Below are positions 19,862 through 28,187 of a stretch of DNA of 64,000 nucleotides, piece by piece (within the stretch, counting starts at the first letter, position 1; each line of letters begins with the position of its first letter). The notes under the pieces are model-generated. The model saw only the letters and a list, made by a program, of their open reading frames with translations. It was not told the origin of the DNA and searched no databases. Source of the DNA: Comamonas terrae (lineage in GTDB: Bacteria; Pseudomonadota; Gammaproteobacteria; Burkholderiales; Burkholderiaceae_C); contig NZ_BCNT01000003.1 in NCBI RefSeq assembly GCF_001544075.1, positions 124,001 to 188,000 on the forward strand, written 5' to 3'. Position numbers and translations under genes: made by a program.

Positions 19862-20446
19862 ATGTATAGCGCTACTTACTTTCCGTCTCACCACCACTTG
19901 GTGAGGATAGGCAGTCATGGAGTCACCAGTATCGAATTACTGATCACCTTGGCCATATTGGGGGTGCTGGCCGCACTGGCTGCGCCCGGCTTCAAGCCAT
20001 TGATAGATCGCTGGCGTATCAGACAGGTTACCGAAGGGCTCAAAGCCGCACTGTATTTCGCACGCTCGGAGGCCATCAAACGAGGTGGAAACATCACCAT
20101 TCAAAAACTTCCCAATAAAACTGGTAACTGCAACACAGCCATCGACACCAGTGATTGGGATTGCGGCTGGCTTGTTTGCCTAGACAGCAATAACGACGGC
20201 ACTTGCGCCGCCAAAGAAGTTGTTTTGCAACGCTACGACGCCCCTGCCAATGTGCAAATCACTCGCACCAGCGGCTCGGCCAGCATCAAGTTCAACCGCT
20301 GGGGCTTGGTCGATGGCAAGTGGCCAGGTTTTAGCCTTGTTCCAATGAACCAATCAACGATGAATCCGGCAGCTCTAGGCCTCTGCATGAGTTCCGGCGG
20401 ACGCATTCGCGTCATCCCCCCAGAAGCTATCCCATGTTCCCCATGA
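19862..20446 (+). CDS. Type IV pilus minor pseudopilin FimT/GspH-like (copy 2)
   Basis: A second FimT/GspH-type minor pilin (194 aa). The prepilin site is HG|VTSIELLITLAIL with Glu5. It shares with the preceding gene the block RWRIRQVTEGLKAALYFARS plus EAIKRGGNITI and a C-terminal LCMSSGGRIR segment, so the two are tandem paralogues. A strong ribosome site (GAGGAGG) stands eight bases before the ATG. Its stop overlaps the pilV start. Confidence 0.88.
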   Translation: MYSATYFPSHHHLVRIGSHGVTSIELLITLAILGVLAALAAPGFKPLIDRWRIRQVTEGLKAALYFARSEAIKRGGNITIQKLPNKTGNCNTAIDTSDWDCGWLVCLDSNNDGTCAAKEVVLQRYDAPANVQITRTSGSASIKFNRWGLVDGKWPGFSLVPMNQSTMNPAALGLCMSSGGRIRVIPPEAIPCSP

Positions 20447-21090
20447 AAACCAGATTTCCATACCGCCAACGCGGCATCACGCTGATCGAGTCCCTGATCG
20501 CAATTGTCATTGCAGCCCTTGGAATTCTGGGCATTCTGGGAGTACAGATGCGCACGCTGACTGATACCCAAACCACAGTGCGCCGCGCTCAGGCCATTCG
20601 ACTGATTGAGGATTTAAGCGAACGCATGAAGGTCAACCCCAATGCTCTGGCCGACCTCAAAGCCTACACCTCGGCTTTCAGCGATCAGCCTGCAATAGGT
20701 GATTGTCAGACCAAGGCCTGTACCCATACTCAACTGGCCGCATACGACTTGGGCCTTTGGAAGCAAAGCGTCGCCAACACACTCCCTCTGGGTCAGGCCA
20801 ATATTTTTCTGGCTCCTGGCGAAAGTGTCGACGCCAATCGCCGCCAATTAGGCGTCATGATCAGCTGGCGCGAAAACGAAAGAGATATTTCCAATACAAG
20901 CGACAAGGCTCTTTACAAAAACAACATTGACGCCACAAAAGTCCGTGCCGCCGATGGAACTCTCAGCTCTGGCTCCGACCAATCCTGCCCCACTGATCAT
21001 ACCTGTCATCTGCAATACATATCGGTTGCAGCACGCTGCGCACCATATTTAGGTGGCGGCACCACACAGTTTTTCTGCCCGGGAGCCTGA
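20443..21090 (+). CDS. pilV: Type IV pilus minor pilin PilV
   Basis: Minor pilin (215 aa) of the priming complex at the pilus base. The leader ends RG|ITLIESLIAIVIAALGILG with Glu5 and the PilV-like LGILG. The ATG at 20443 overlaps the previous stop as ATGA; an in-frame ATG at 20434 would add three residues. Four cysteines stand in the C-terminal half (QTKACTH, DQSCPTDHTC, ARCAPY region). Order fimT-pilV-pilW-pilX-pilY1-pilE supports the call. Confidence 0.9.
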   Translation: MKTRFPYRQRGITLIESLIAIVIAALGILGILGVQMRTLTDTQTTVRRAQAIRLIEDLSERMKVNPNALADLKAYTSAFSDQPAIGDCQTKACTHTQLAAYDLGLWKQSVANTLPLGQANIFLAPGESVDANRRQLGVMISWRENERDISNTSDKALYKNNIDATKVRAADGTLSSGSDQSCPTDHTCHLQYISVAARCAPYLGGGTTQFFCPGA

Positions 21091-21092
21091 TC

Positions 21093-22025
21093 ATGCGCTT
21101 AAAGACTAATGCCATTCATGCATCTGCCAAGCGCCTTGGCAAGCATTCGCAACAAGGCGTCACCTTGCCGGAGCTCATGGTCGGCATTGCCGTGGGCTTG
21201 CTGGTTGTCGCCGTGGCTATGGGCGCACTCATGGCTTCGCGAGGGATATCAGGAACCGTAAGTGATGCTACCGGCATTCAGCAGCAGGCGTCCTATACCA
21301 TGCGCACGATCGGTCAGCAACTGCGCCAGGCGGGGTCACTCTACCTCAACCTCAACCCCAGCAATGTTTCAGTGCAAGACACAGCCGTTGCCGCAGCGAC
21401 TCCGGTTGCATTTGAGGCTTCTGCAACTGCATCAGGTTCGGGCAACACCTTCACTCCAGCCACCGACACACTGACAGGTACCGACACCACACTGACTGTG
21501 GGCTATCGCCGCTATGCGGAAACCGTCTTCAGCAGCACCTCCACCACACCCACCCTGCAATCCTTGATGCGCAATTGCCTGGGTGGCCCAGCCGACACCA
21601 GTACCGACCAACGCCTGGAGAGCATTTTCACGTTCAACAGCAGCAACGGAACACTACAGTGCGCTGGCAATGGTGCAGCAGCCCAACCTATCATGCAGAA
21701 CGTTGCCGATTTCCAGGTTCGCTATCTGCTGCAGGACAACACGGCGCTAGGCGACACCAAAATCCAATACCTTACCGCTGGTGATGCAGTTAACGGCAAT
21801 TGGGGCAAGGTACAAGCCGTCGAAGTCTGCCTTGTACTCTACGGCGACGAGCCTCTTGACCTCCCCCTGGGCAGTAGCTACACAGGCTGCGGCAACAACG
21901 TCGATCCCAGCAAAAACAAAATCGATATGACAACCCTCACTGGATCGAGAGCGCGTCGCATGCACATCGCCTTTCGCAATGTCTTTCAGCTGCGCAGCCA
22001 GGGCTTGATAGGCACTGTGCTTTAA
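21093..22025 (+). CDS. pilW: Type IV pilus minor pilin PilW
   Basis: Minor pilin (310 aa, the usual large size of PilW) with prepilin site QG|VTLPELMVGIAVGLLVVAV and Glu5. The C-terminal part contains FQVRYLLQDN and a late RARRMHIAFRNVFQLRSQG end similar to other PilW proteins. It starts two bases after the pilV stop, so translation is probably coupled. Confidence 0.9.
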   Translation: MRLKTNAIHASAKRLGKHSQQGVTLPELMVGIAVGLLVVAVAMGALMASRGISGTVSDATGIQQQASYTMRTIGQQLRQAGSLYLNLNPSNVSVQDTAVAAATPVAFEASATASGSGNTFTPATDTLTGTDTTLTVGYRRYAETVFSSTSTTPTLQSLMRNCLGGPADTSTDQRLESIFTFNSSNGTLQCAGNGAAAQPIMQNVADFQVRYLLQDNTALGDTKIQYLTAGDAVNGNWGKVQAVEVCLVLYGDEPLDLPLGSSYTGCGNNVDPSKNKIDMTTLTGSRARRMHIAFRNVFQLRSQGLIGTVL

Positions 22026-22043
22026 ACCTTTCAAGAAAAAGAC

Positions 22044-22811
22044 ATGCAACGCATGCCATTTAGCTATTCCAAAAAGACTCAGCGCGGCGTTGCGCTGTTC
22101 GTCGTCATCGTGTTCGTCATGCTGTCCATGCTGCTGGCTCTTTGGGCATCTCGTACTTCGCTGTTCAATGAAATGGTGGTGGGCAATGATGCCGATTACC
22201 AGCGAGCCTTCGAAGCTGCTCAGGCTTTGCTGCAGGATGCCGAGCTGGATATCCGCGGCGAAAACGCGGACGGCAGCAGTTGCACCGGCAGCAACGATGC
22301 TTGCCGCACGGCCACGGCCGAAAAGATCCCGCTGGAGGCCAAGGATGTGGGCCCTTTGCTGTCCATGCTGACAGACCAGGATCCGGCCGCAACAGCACGC
22401 ACCACTGAAATGAAGTCCACTTTATGTGGCCATGGTCTCTGCGCCAAGCGCGCAGATAAGCAGGATTTCTGGAACGATTCCGCTACGCTGGCACTGATGA
22501 CGACACAAAGCGTGGGCGCGCGCTATGGTCAGTACACGGGAGCCGCCGCAGGCAGCAGCGATAAACCCGCCAACCCCATACTGTCGGACACCAGTGCCAA
22601 CAATCGTGGCGGCTGGTACTGGATAGAAGTCCTGCCCTATGACGAAAGCAGCAAGACCTCGGGTCTCATTGTGGGCAATACCAACAATTTGCTGCCGCTC
22701 AACCTGACGCCCAGCGTGGTGTACCGCATCACCGCCCTGGCCTACGGGCGCAAGCCCAGCACGATAGTGGTTCTGCAGCAGACCTATGCCCAGCAAAAGC
22801 GCAAGGATTAG
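22044..22811 (+). CDS. pilX: Type IV pilus assembly protein PilX
   Basis: Minor pilin (255 aa) following pilW by 18 nt. The hydrophobic N-terminus QRG|VALFVVIVFVMLSMLLAL fits a prepilin but lacks Glu5, as is common in PilX proteins. The next helix NEMVVGNDADYQRAFEAAQA is the typical PilX signature (AFEAAEAAL-like). An alternative ATG lies four codons in (MPFSYSKK). Confidence 0.88.
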   Translation: MQRMPFSYSKKTQRGVALFVVIVFVMLSMLLALWASRTSLFNEMVVGNDADYQRAFEAAQALLQDAELDIRGENADGSSCTGSNDACRTATAEKIPLEAKDVGPLLSMLTDQDPAATARTTEMKSTLCGHGLCAKRADKQDFWNDSATLALMTTQSVGARYGQYTGAAAGSSDKPANPILSDTSANNRGGWYWIEVLPYDESSKTSGLIVGNTNNLLPLNLTPSVVYRITALAYGRKPSTIVVLQQTYAQQKRKD

Positions 22812-22903
22812 GACAGCCCCTCCACAAAAGTAGCCATAGACACCGATGCCAGGCATTGGTGGCCTATTTCTTGAATAAACAGAATCACACCAGAGGAGAA
22901 GCC

Positions 22904-25900
22904 GTGCACCACAATACTCCCCCTCGCTTTCGCAAGACTCTATTTGCTCTGGCCGCTGGCGCCGCCATGGCACCTCACGCCACCTGGGCCTTGGACTTGA
23001 CGCAGGCACCTCCCGGCACCAAAGAGCCCTATGTAGCGCCGAACGTGATCATCTCGATCGACGATTCGGGCAGTATGAATTTTCGCTTGAATGAATCGAC
23101 CGGAAGCCCCGCTGCGGATACTACGATCAAGGCTCCAAACCCAACAACGGGAGCCTGGGACGTCAGGGCTCCACGTGTAAACATCCTCAAGTACGCGCTC
23201 AATCAAGTTTTCAATGACACCAGCCTGCTGCCAGACAATAAAATTCGCCTAGCTTGGCAGGCCATGTGGAATAACGGCAAGTCACCCAATGCTGCGAATG
23301 TAGACAGCGCCAACATGAATGAGAATTCGATGCGCGTCCTGCAAGGCACACATCGCACGAATTTCCTCAATTTCGTCAACAAAATAACTCCCGGCAACGG
23401 TACTCCCACCCATCAAATGTTCAGCCAAGCCGACAGCTATATGCGTCGCAACCTTGGCACAAACAGTCCCTGGGCTTCTATTCCCGGAACTACCGGCGCT
23501 CCTTATCTTGGATGCCGTCGCAACTATCACATCATGTTTACTGATGGACGTTGGAACGGCACGGTTTCCGGCGGCTCGCAGGACAGCAATAGCCAAGACA
23601 TCACCTTGCCCGACGGCACGCTCTATGGAAGCAAAAGTGCTGCCAGCCGGCCCAATAACCAACTCTATAGCGATACCTATGCCAATACCCTGGCAGATTG
23701 GGCCTTCTACAGTTGGTCCAAACCGCTACAGACATCGGGACTGACAGGTGCTCCACAGCCAAACGCCGAATACCGCAAAGCACCTGCGACGGAAACTTTC
23801 GGCAAGGACAGTGCCGGCAGAGATGCAACGCTCGATAGATACTGGAATCCTCGCTACGACCCCGCCACTTGGCCGCACATGGTGACCTATACCATCGGCA
23901 TCAGTACGGACGCGACTACTTGGCCAGGGGCCAGTTCTATCAAAGCCCCGACACAGCAAGTGCCATTTGGTTACGACAACAGCTTTCTCAATCTCGCGAC
24001 TGGCAATCAAAAATGGCCCGACATGAGTACAGGAGAAAACGTTCGGGCACTGGACCTCTGGCATGCCGCACTTAATGGGCGCGGGCGCTTCTATGCGGTG
24101 ATGACGGGTCAGGATCTGGAAAAGGCTTTCCGTGAAATCATTGGTCAGATTAATACCCAGACCGACCCGGACCTGACATCCACGGCGACTAGCGGTGCCA
24201 ACAACACACGTATCGACGTGGGCAAGTTCACCGGAGCCTACGAGCCCCTGAATGCCTGGAAAGGCTTCATCACTGCCGAGACCGTGCAAATTGATGGCAC
24301 CACCGTGCCATCCTCTAGCTGGGGTGGCAAAAACACGGCTGACAAATTGGATGCCATAGCCAACCTGGATAGCCGCCTGGTCCTGAGCTGGAGCGACCAA
24401 TGGAACAATAACGGTTACAAGGGAGGGGTCGCATTCCGCTGGAACGACAACGGCACGAGTTATCTGAGCACTGCACAGAATGCGCTGCTGGGCCTCAATA
24501 CCAATGCCACCGGTGTAACCATGGCGACCAACGGCCAGAACAAGCTCAATTACATCCGCGGCGACCGCACCCTCGAAGGCTCGGACTCCTCTGGATATAC
24601 CGCAGCCAAACCGTTTCGCGAGCGCAAGAGCCGCCAGGGCGACATCATCAACTCCGTGATTTGGTATACGGGAGCGCCCGCGAGCAACTATGCCCTCAAT
24701 GGGTATGCGGCTTTCACGAGGAGCAACGCCTCTCGCGCAGCCATGATTTACGTGGGTGGAAATGACGGCATGCTGCACGGTTTTTCCGCCGCCGATGGCA
24801 GCGAAAAACTCGCCTATGTGCCGCGCGGCGTCATTCCCACCTTAAGCCAATTGACCGCCCCTGCGTTCAACAGCACGCATAAATACTTCGTGGATGGCTC
24901 TCCCATGACCGGCGACGTAGACCTGGGAACAGGCAGTCCGGGCGACGACAGCTATACCCCGGATTGGCGCACCTTGCTCGTAGGAACACTGGGCGCTGGC
25001 GGCAAAGGCTATTTTGTGCTGGATGTGACCAACCCTGCGGCCTTTGCAGAAAGTAATGCCCAACAACTGGTCAAGCTGGATCGCACCCGCGGCTCGACGG
25101 AAGCAAACCCCGACTGCAACCAGGCAACGATGAGCACAGCACAAAAAACGGCGTGCAACGCTGCTCTAGAGGAAGACAAGGATATAGGCCACATCACCGC
25201 ACGTCCGGTGCTTGATGAGAACAACCTGATGCGCACGACGCAGATAACGCGCATGAACAACAACCGCTGGGCCGTGGTCATGGGCAACGGTTATAACAGC
25301 GCCAATCAACGCCCGGTGCTACTGATTCAGTATCTGGATCAGAACCGTGAACTGCTTCGCATTCCTGCCACAACAGACGCAGCAGGAACCGGCAAGGCTG
25401 CCGACAACGGACTGTCCGCTCCTCGTCTGCTGGACCTCAATGGCGATGACCGCCCCGATGTAGCCTACGCAGGCGATAACCTGGGCAATATGTGGAAGTT
25501 CGACCTGACCAGCGCAAACCAAGACAATTGGAGCGTGGCCTTGGGAGGCCAGCCATTATTTACCGCAACGGGCCCAACAGCCCTGAATGCATCCACACGT
25601 CCCAATATTCAGTCCATTACTGTAGCTCCCACCGTCCGCGCCAATGACCGCAGCATGATCGTGGGCAGCGGCAGCAATGCCAAAAGCCTGTCCGTAGGAG
25701 GCTTGATGGTTGCGTTCGGCACAGGACGGAATGTAACGCAAGACGATCCGAACAGCGTACAGGTGCAGAGCTTGTATTCGGTACTGGACAACACACGCTA
25801 TAGCAGCGTCGATACATCCCTTGGCAAACGCCTGCAAGTACATCCAGGTGACAGCAGTTGCACCCTGCCCACCAACGGCTGCATCCCAGCGCCCAAAGCA

Positions 25901-26443
25901 CTTGGAACAGGCGTTGTCAACGCCAGGCTGGCCGAACAGAAGATCACCGAAATAGGCAACGGCGATTTTGCCACTGTCGCCGCCAAGGATGCCACCAATG
26001 AACTGAACAAGGACACCTGGGCCAATTTCAATGGCTGGTACATGGATCTGCCCGCTGTTGGAGAGCGCCTGCTCAAGCCCATGGAGTTCTACGATGGCAG
26101 CAATATCCTGGCCGTGTATTCTCAGGTGCCCGCCAAAGGCTCGAATGTGGATGTCAATGTGGAAAGCTGTGACTCCATATCGGTCGACGAAGAACGCCAG
26201 TACCGTACTTTGATCAACATCATGGATGGCAAGCGCCCCTCGGTGCAAATCGTCGACAAAAATGGGGATGGTCTCTACAACGCTAGCGACCTGTTTGTCT
26301 CCCGAGTCAAGGTATCCAAAGGCTCGCATACCTTGATCACACAGAAAAACAGAGTCACAGACATCGATACCAAGAACAACAAAGAACTGCTTGCCCGCAT
26401 GCCTGAACAATCGCTGCGCCCCAGCTGGCGCCAATTGAAGTAA
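22904..26443 (+). CDS. pilY1: Type IV pilus tip adhesin / assembly factor PilY1
   Basis: Large secreted pilus-tip protein (1179 aa from the GTG at 22904). The GTG is preceded by AGAGGAG and starts a signal peptide ending near HATWA; an in-frame upstream start at 22856 lacks a ribosome site. A von Willebrand-like MIDAS motif D53-x-S55-x-S57 (DDSGSM) opens the N-terminal domain. The C-terminal half is the PilY1 beta-propeller. Calcium-loop-like stretches are visible at 844-858 (DLNGDDRPDVAYAGD) and 1118-1129 (DKNGDGLYNASD). It sits between pilX and pilE. Confidence 0.93.
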   Translation: MHHNTPPRFRKTLFALAAGAAMAPHATWALDLTQAPPGTKEPYVAPNVIISIDDSGSMNFRLNESTGSPAADTTIKAPNPTTGAWDVRAPRVNILKYALNQVFNDTSLLPDNKIRLAWQAMWNNGKSPNAANVDSANMNENSMRVLQGTHRTNFLNFVNKITPGNGTPTHQMFSQADSYMRRNLGTNSPWASIPGTTGAPYLGCRRNYHIMFTDGRWNGTVSGGSQDSNSQDITLPDGTLYGSKSAASRPNNQLYSDTYANTLADWAFYSWSKPLQTSGLTGAPQPNAEYRKAPATETFGKDSAGRDATLDRYWNPRYDPATWPHMVTYTIGISTDATTWPGASSIKAPTQQVPFGYDNSFLNLATGNQKWPDMSTGENVRALDLWHAALNGRGRFYAVMTGQDLEKAFREIIGQINTQTDPDLTSTATSGANNTRIDVGKFTGAYEPLNAWKGFITAETVQIDGTTVPSSSWGGKNTADKLDAIANLDSRLVLSWSDQWNNNGYKGGVAFRWNDNGTSYLSTAQNALLGLNTNATGVTMATNGQNKLNYIRGDRTLEGSDSSGYTAAKPFRERKSRQGDIINSVIWYTGAPASNYALNGYAAFTRSNASRAAMIYVGGNDGMLHGFSAADGSEKLAYVPRGVIPTLSQLTAPAFNSTHKYFVDGSPMTGDVDLGTGSPGDDSYTPDWRTLLVGTLGAGGKGYFVLDVTNPAAFAESNAQQLVKLDRTRGSTEANPDCNQATMSTAQKTACNAALEEDKDIGHITARPVLDENNLMRTTQITRMNNNRWAVVMGNGYNSANQRPVLLIQYLDQNRELLRIPATTDAAGTGKAADNGLSAPRLLDLNGDDRPDVAYAGDNLGNMWKFDLTSANQDNWSVALGGQPLFTATGPTALNASTRPNIQSITVAPTVRANDRSMIVGSGSNAKSLSVGGLMVAFGTGRNVTQDDPNSVQVQSLYSVLDNTRYSSVDTSLGKRLQVHPGDSSCTLPTNGCIPAPKALGTGVVNARLAEQKITEIGNGDFATVAAKDATNELNKDTWANFNGWYMDLPAVGERLLKPMEFYDGSNILAVYSQVPAKGSNVDVNVESCDSISVDEERQYRTLINIMDGKRPSVQIVDKNGDGLYNASDLFVSRVKVSKGSHTLITQKNRVTDIDTKNNKELLARMPEQSLRPSWRQLK

Positions 26444-26474
26444 GGGCTAAATCTGCCAGCCAAAGGGAAAATAC

Positions 26475-26948
26475 ATGAAACACAAAAACCAAGGCTTTAC
26501 CCTGATCGAATTGATGATCGTCGTGGCCGTCGTCGGCATCCTCAGCGCCATCGCCTATCCGAGCTATACGGAGTATGTGCGCCGAGGCCACAGGGCTGAT
26601 GCCCGGGCAGGTCTGCTGCAGGCCCAGCAATGGCTGGAGCGGGCTGCAACCGCAACGGGAGTCTACCCCACGACTTCGGCAGGCATCACCACACTGCCGG
26701 CTGCGCTGACCTGGGCTACCGATACAAACAAACAGTACACCATTGGTTTTACTTCCGATGCCCCTCTTAATAACCCTGCTCGGTGTGCTAGCAGCAATAA
26801 TAGTTGCTTTACATTGATCGCAACCCCCAAGGCTGGAGGGTCTCAGGCAAACGATAAATGCGGCAACTATCTACTGACACATACAGGTCAGCGAGGTAAC
26901 ACCAATCTTGTTACAGGCACGACTTCAGTAGACTGCTGGCGCAAATAG
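26475..26948 (+). CDS. pilE: Type IV pilin PilE-like
   Basis: Pilin-like protein (157 aa) with the classic leader MKHKNQG|FTLIELMIVVAVVGILSAIA including Glu5. The next segment YPSYTEYVRRGHRADARAGL is the PilE alpha-1 helix. Four cysteines in the C-terminal half could make two disulfides. It closes the minor-pilin cluster, 31 nt after pilY1, and is probably a minor rather than the major pilin because of this position; that is inferred. Confidence 0.9.
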   Translation: MKHKNQGFTLIELMIVVAVVGILSAIAYPSYTEYVRRGHRADARAGLLQAQQWLERAATATGVYPTTSAGITTLPAALTWATDTNKQYTIGFTSDAPLNNPARCASSNNSCFTLIATPKAGGSQANDKCGNYLLTHTGQRGNTNLVTGTTSVDCWRK

Positions 26949-26969
26949 CCTTGCCTTACCATCCAGGGC

Positions 26970-28079
26970 ATGACAGACCATGCCCACTTCATGAACAAAG
27001 CGCTTGAGCAGGCCGCCCAGGCGCTTTTTCTTTCTTCGCCCAATCCGCGCGTCGGCTGCGTTCTGGTGGACGCCGACGGCAGCGTGATCGGCCAGGGCTT
27101 CACCCAGCAGGCCGGCGGCCCGCATGCCGAGGTCATGGCGCTGCGCGATGCGGCGGCCCGGGGAAATGATGTGCACGGCGCAACGGCCTACGTGACGCTG
27201 GAGCCCTGTTCCCACCATGGACGCACGGGCCCCTGCTGCGATGCGCTGATCGCCGCCGGCATCGGCAAGGTTGTGGGTTCCTTGACGGACCCCAATCCGC
27301 AGGTGGCCGGCCAGGGCTTTGCGCGGCTGAGGGCGGCGGGCGTGCAGGTGGAGGTCGGCCCCGGCGCCGCCGCATCGCGCGAGCTCAACATCGGTTTTTT
27401 CAGCCGCATGGTGCGCGGCACGCCGTGGGTCCGGATGAAGGCTGCCAGCTCGCTCGACGGCGTGACGGCCCTGCACAACGGCCGCAGCCAGTGGATCACT
27501 TCGCCCGAGGCGCGTGCCGACGGCCATGCCTGGCGCGCGCGCGCCTGCACGGTGCTGACCGGCATAGGCACGGTGCTGCAGGACAACCCGCGCCTGAACG
27601 TGCGCGAGGTGGAAACGCCGCGCCAGCCTCGCGTGGCCGTGGTCGACAGCCAGCTCGAGACACCGCCTGACGCTCATGTTTTGAAAGCACCTAGCGGTTG
27701 CCTGATCTACACTTGCAGTACGAATCAATCCAGAATCGAGCAATTGCAGGCGCAAGGTGCTACGGTTATTCATATGCCCAATGCGCAGGGCAAGGTGAAT
27801 CTGGCCGCCATGCTGCGGGATCTGGCGGCCCGCGGCACCAACGAGCTGCATGTGGAGGCGGGCTTCAAGCTCAACGGCTCGCTGATCCGCGAAGGGTTGG
27901 TGGACGAATTCCTGCTGTATCTGGCGCCCAAGCTGCTGGGTACGGCCGGCATGGGCATCGCCAACTTCGGCCCGCTGGACGAGCTGTCCCAGGCGCTGGC
28001 GCTGCAGTGGCAGGGCGTGCAGCCGATCGGGCCAGATCTGCGCGTGATCGCACGCGTGCAGGGCCGCGCCGATTTCTGA
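26970..28079 (+). CDS. ribD: Bifunctional riboflavin deaminase/reductase RibD
   Basis: Catalyses two early steps of riboflavin synthesis: deamination of the pyrimidine intermediate and then reduction of its ribose (369 aa). The N-terminal deaminase domain shows the zinc site H52-A-E54 and C79/C88 in PCSHHGRTGPC. The C-terminal reductase domain begins with GTPWVRMKAASSLDG and has WITSPEARADGH. It lies 21 nt after pilE; the other rib genes are not in the window. No FMN riboswitch is evident in the short gap upstream. Confidence 0.95.
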   Translation: MTDHAHFMNKALEQAAQALFLSSPNPRVGCVLVDADGSVIGQGFTQQAGGPHAEVMALRDAAARGNDVHGATAYVTLEPCSHHGRTGPCCDALIAAGIGKVVGSLTDPNPQVAGQGFARLRAAGVQVEVGPGAAASRELNIGFFSRMVRGTPWVRMKAASSLDGVTALHNGRSQWITSPEARADGHAWRARACTVLTGIGTVLQDNPRLNVREVETPRQPRVAVVDSQLETPPDAHVLKAPSGCLIYTCSTNQSRIEQLQAQGATVIHMPNAQGKVNLAAMLRDLAARGTNELHVEAGFKLNGSLIREGLVDEFLLYLAPKLLGTAGMGIANFGPLDELSQALALQWQGVQPIGPDLRVIARVQGRADF

Positions 28080-28187
28080 ACCTGCGCCCGCCCCTGCATC
28101 CCCAGGCGGCCGGCGGCCCCCAACCTTTGATCCGGTAGCCGCTGCCGTCTGACATTTGCGCCGACCGTCTTGCACTACAACTGCGGC

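Noticed and set aside
27676-27740. Repeat-like sequence inside ribD (TTTTGAAAGCACCTAGCGG)
   Set aside because: It shares a few bases with the dispersed repeat arm but lacks the AAGCGC half of the core, and the protein is continuous and normal there.
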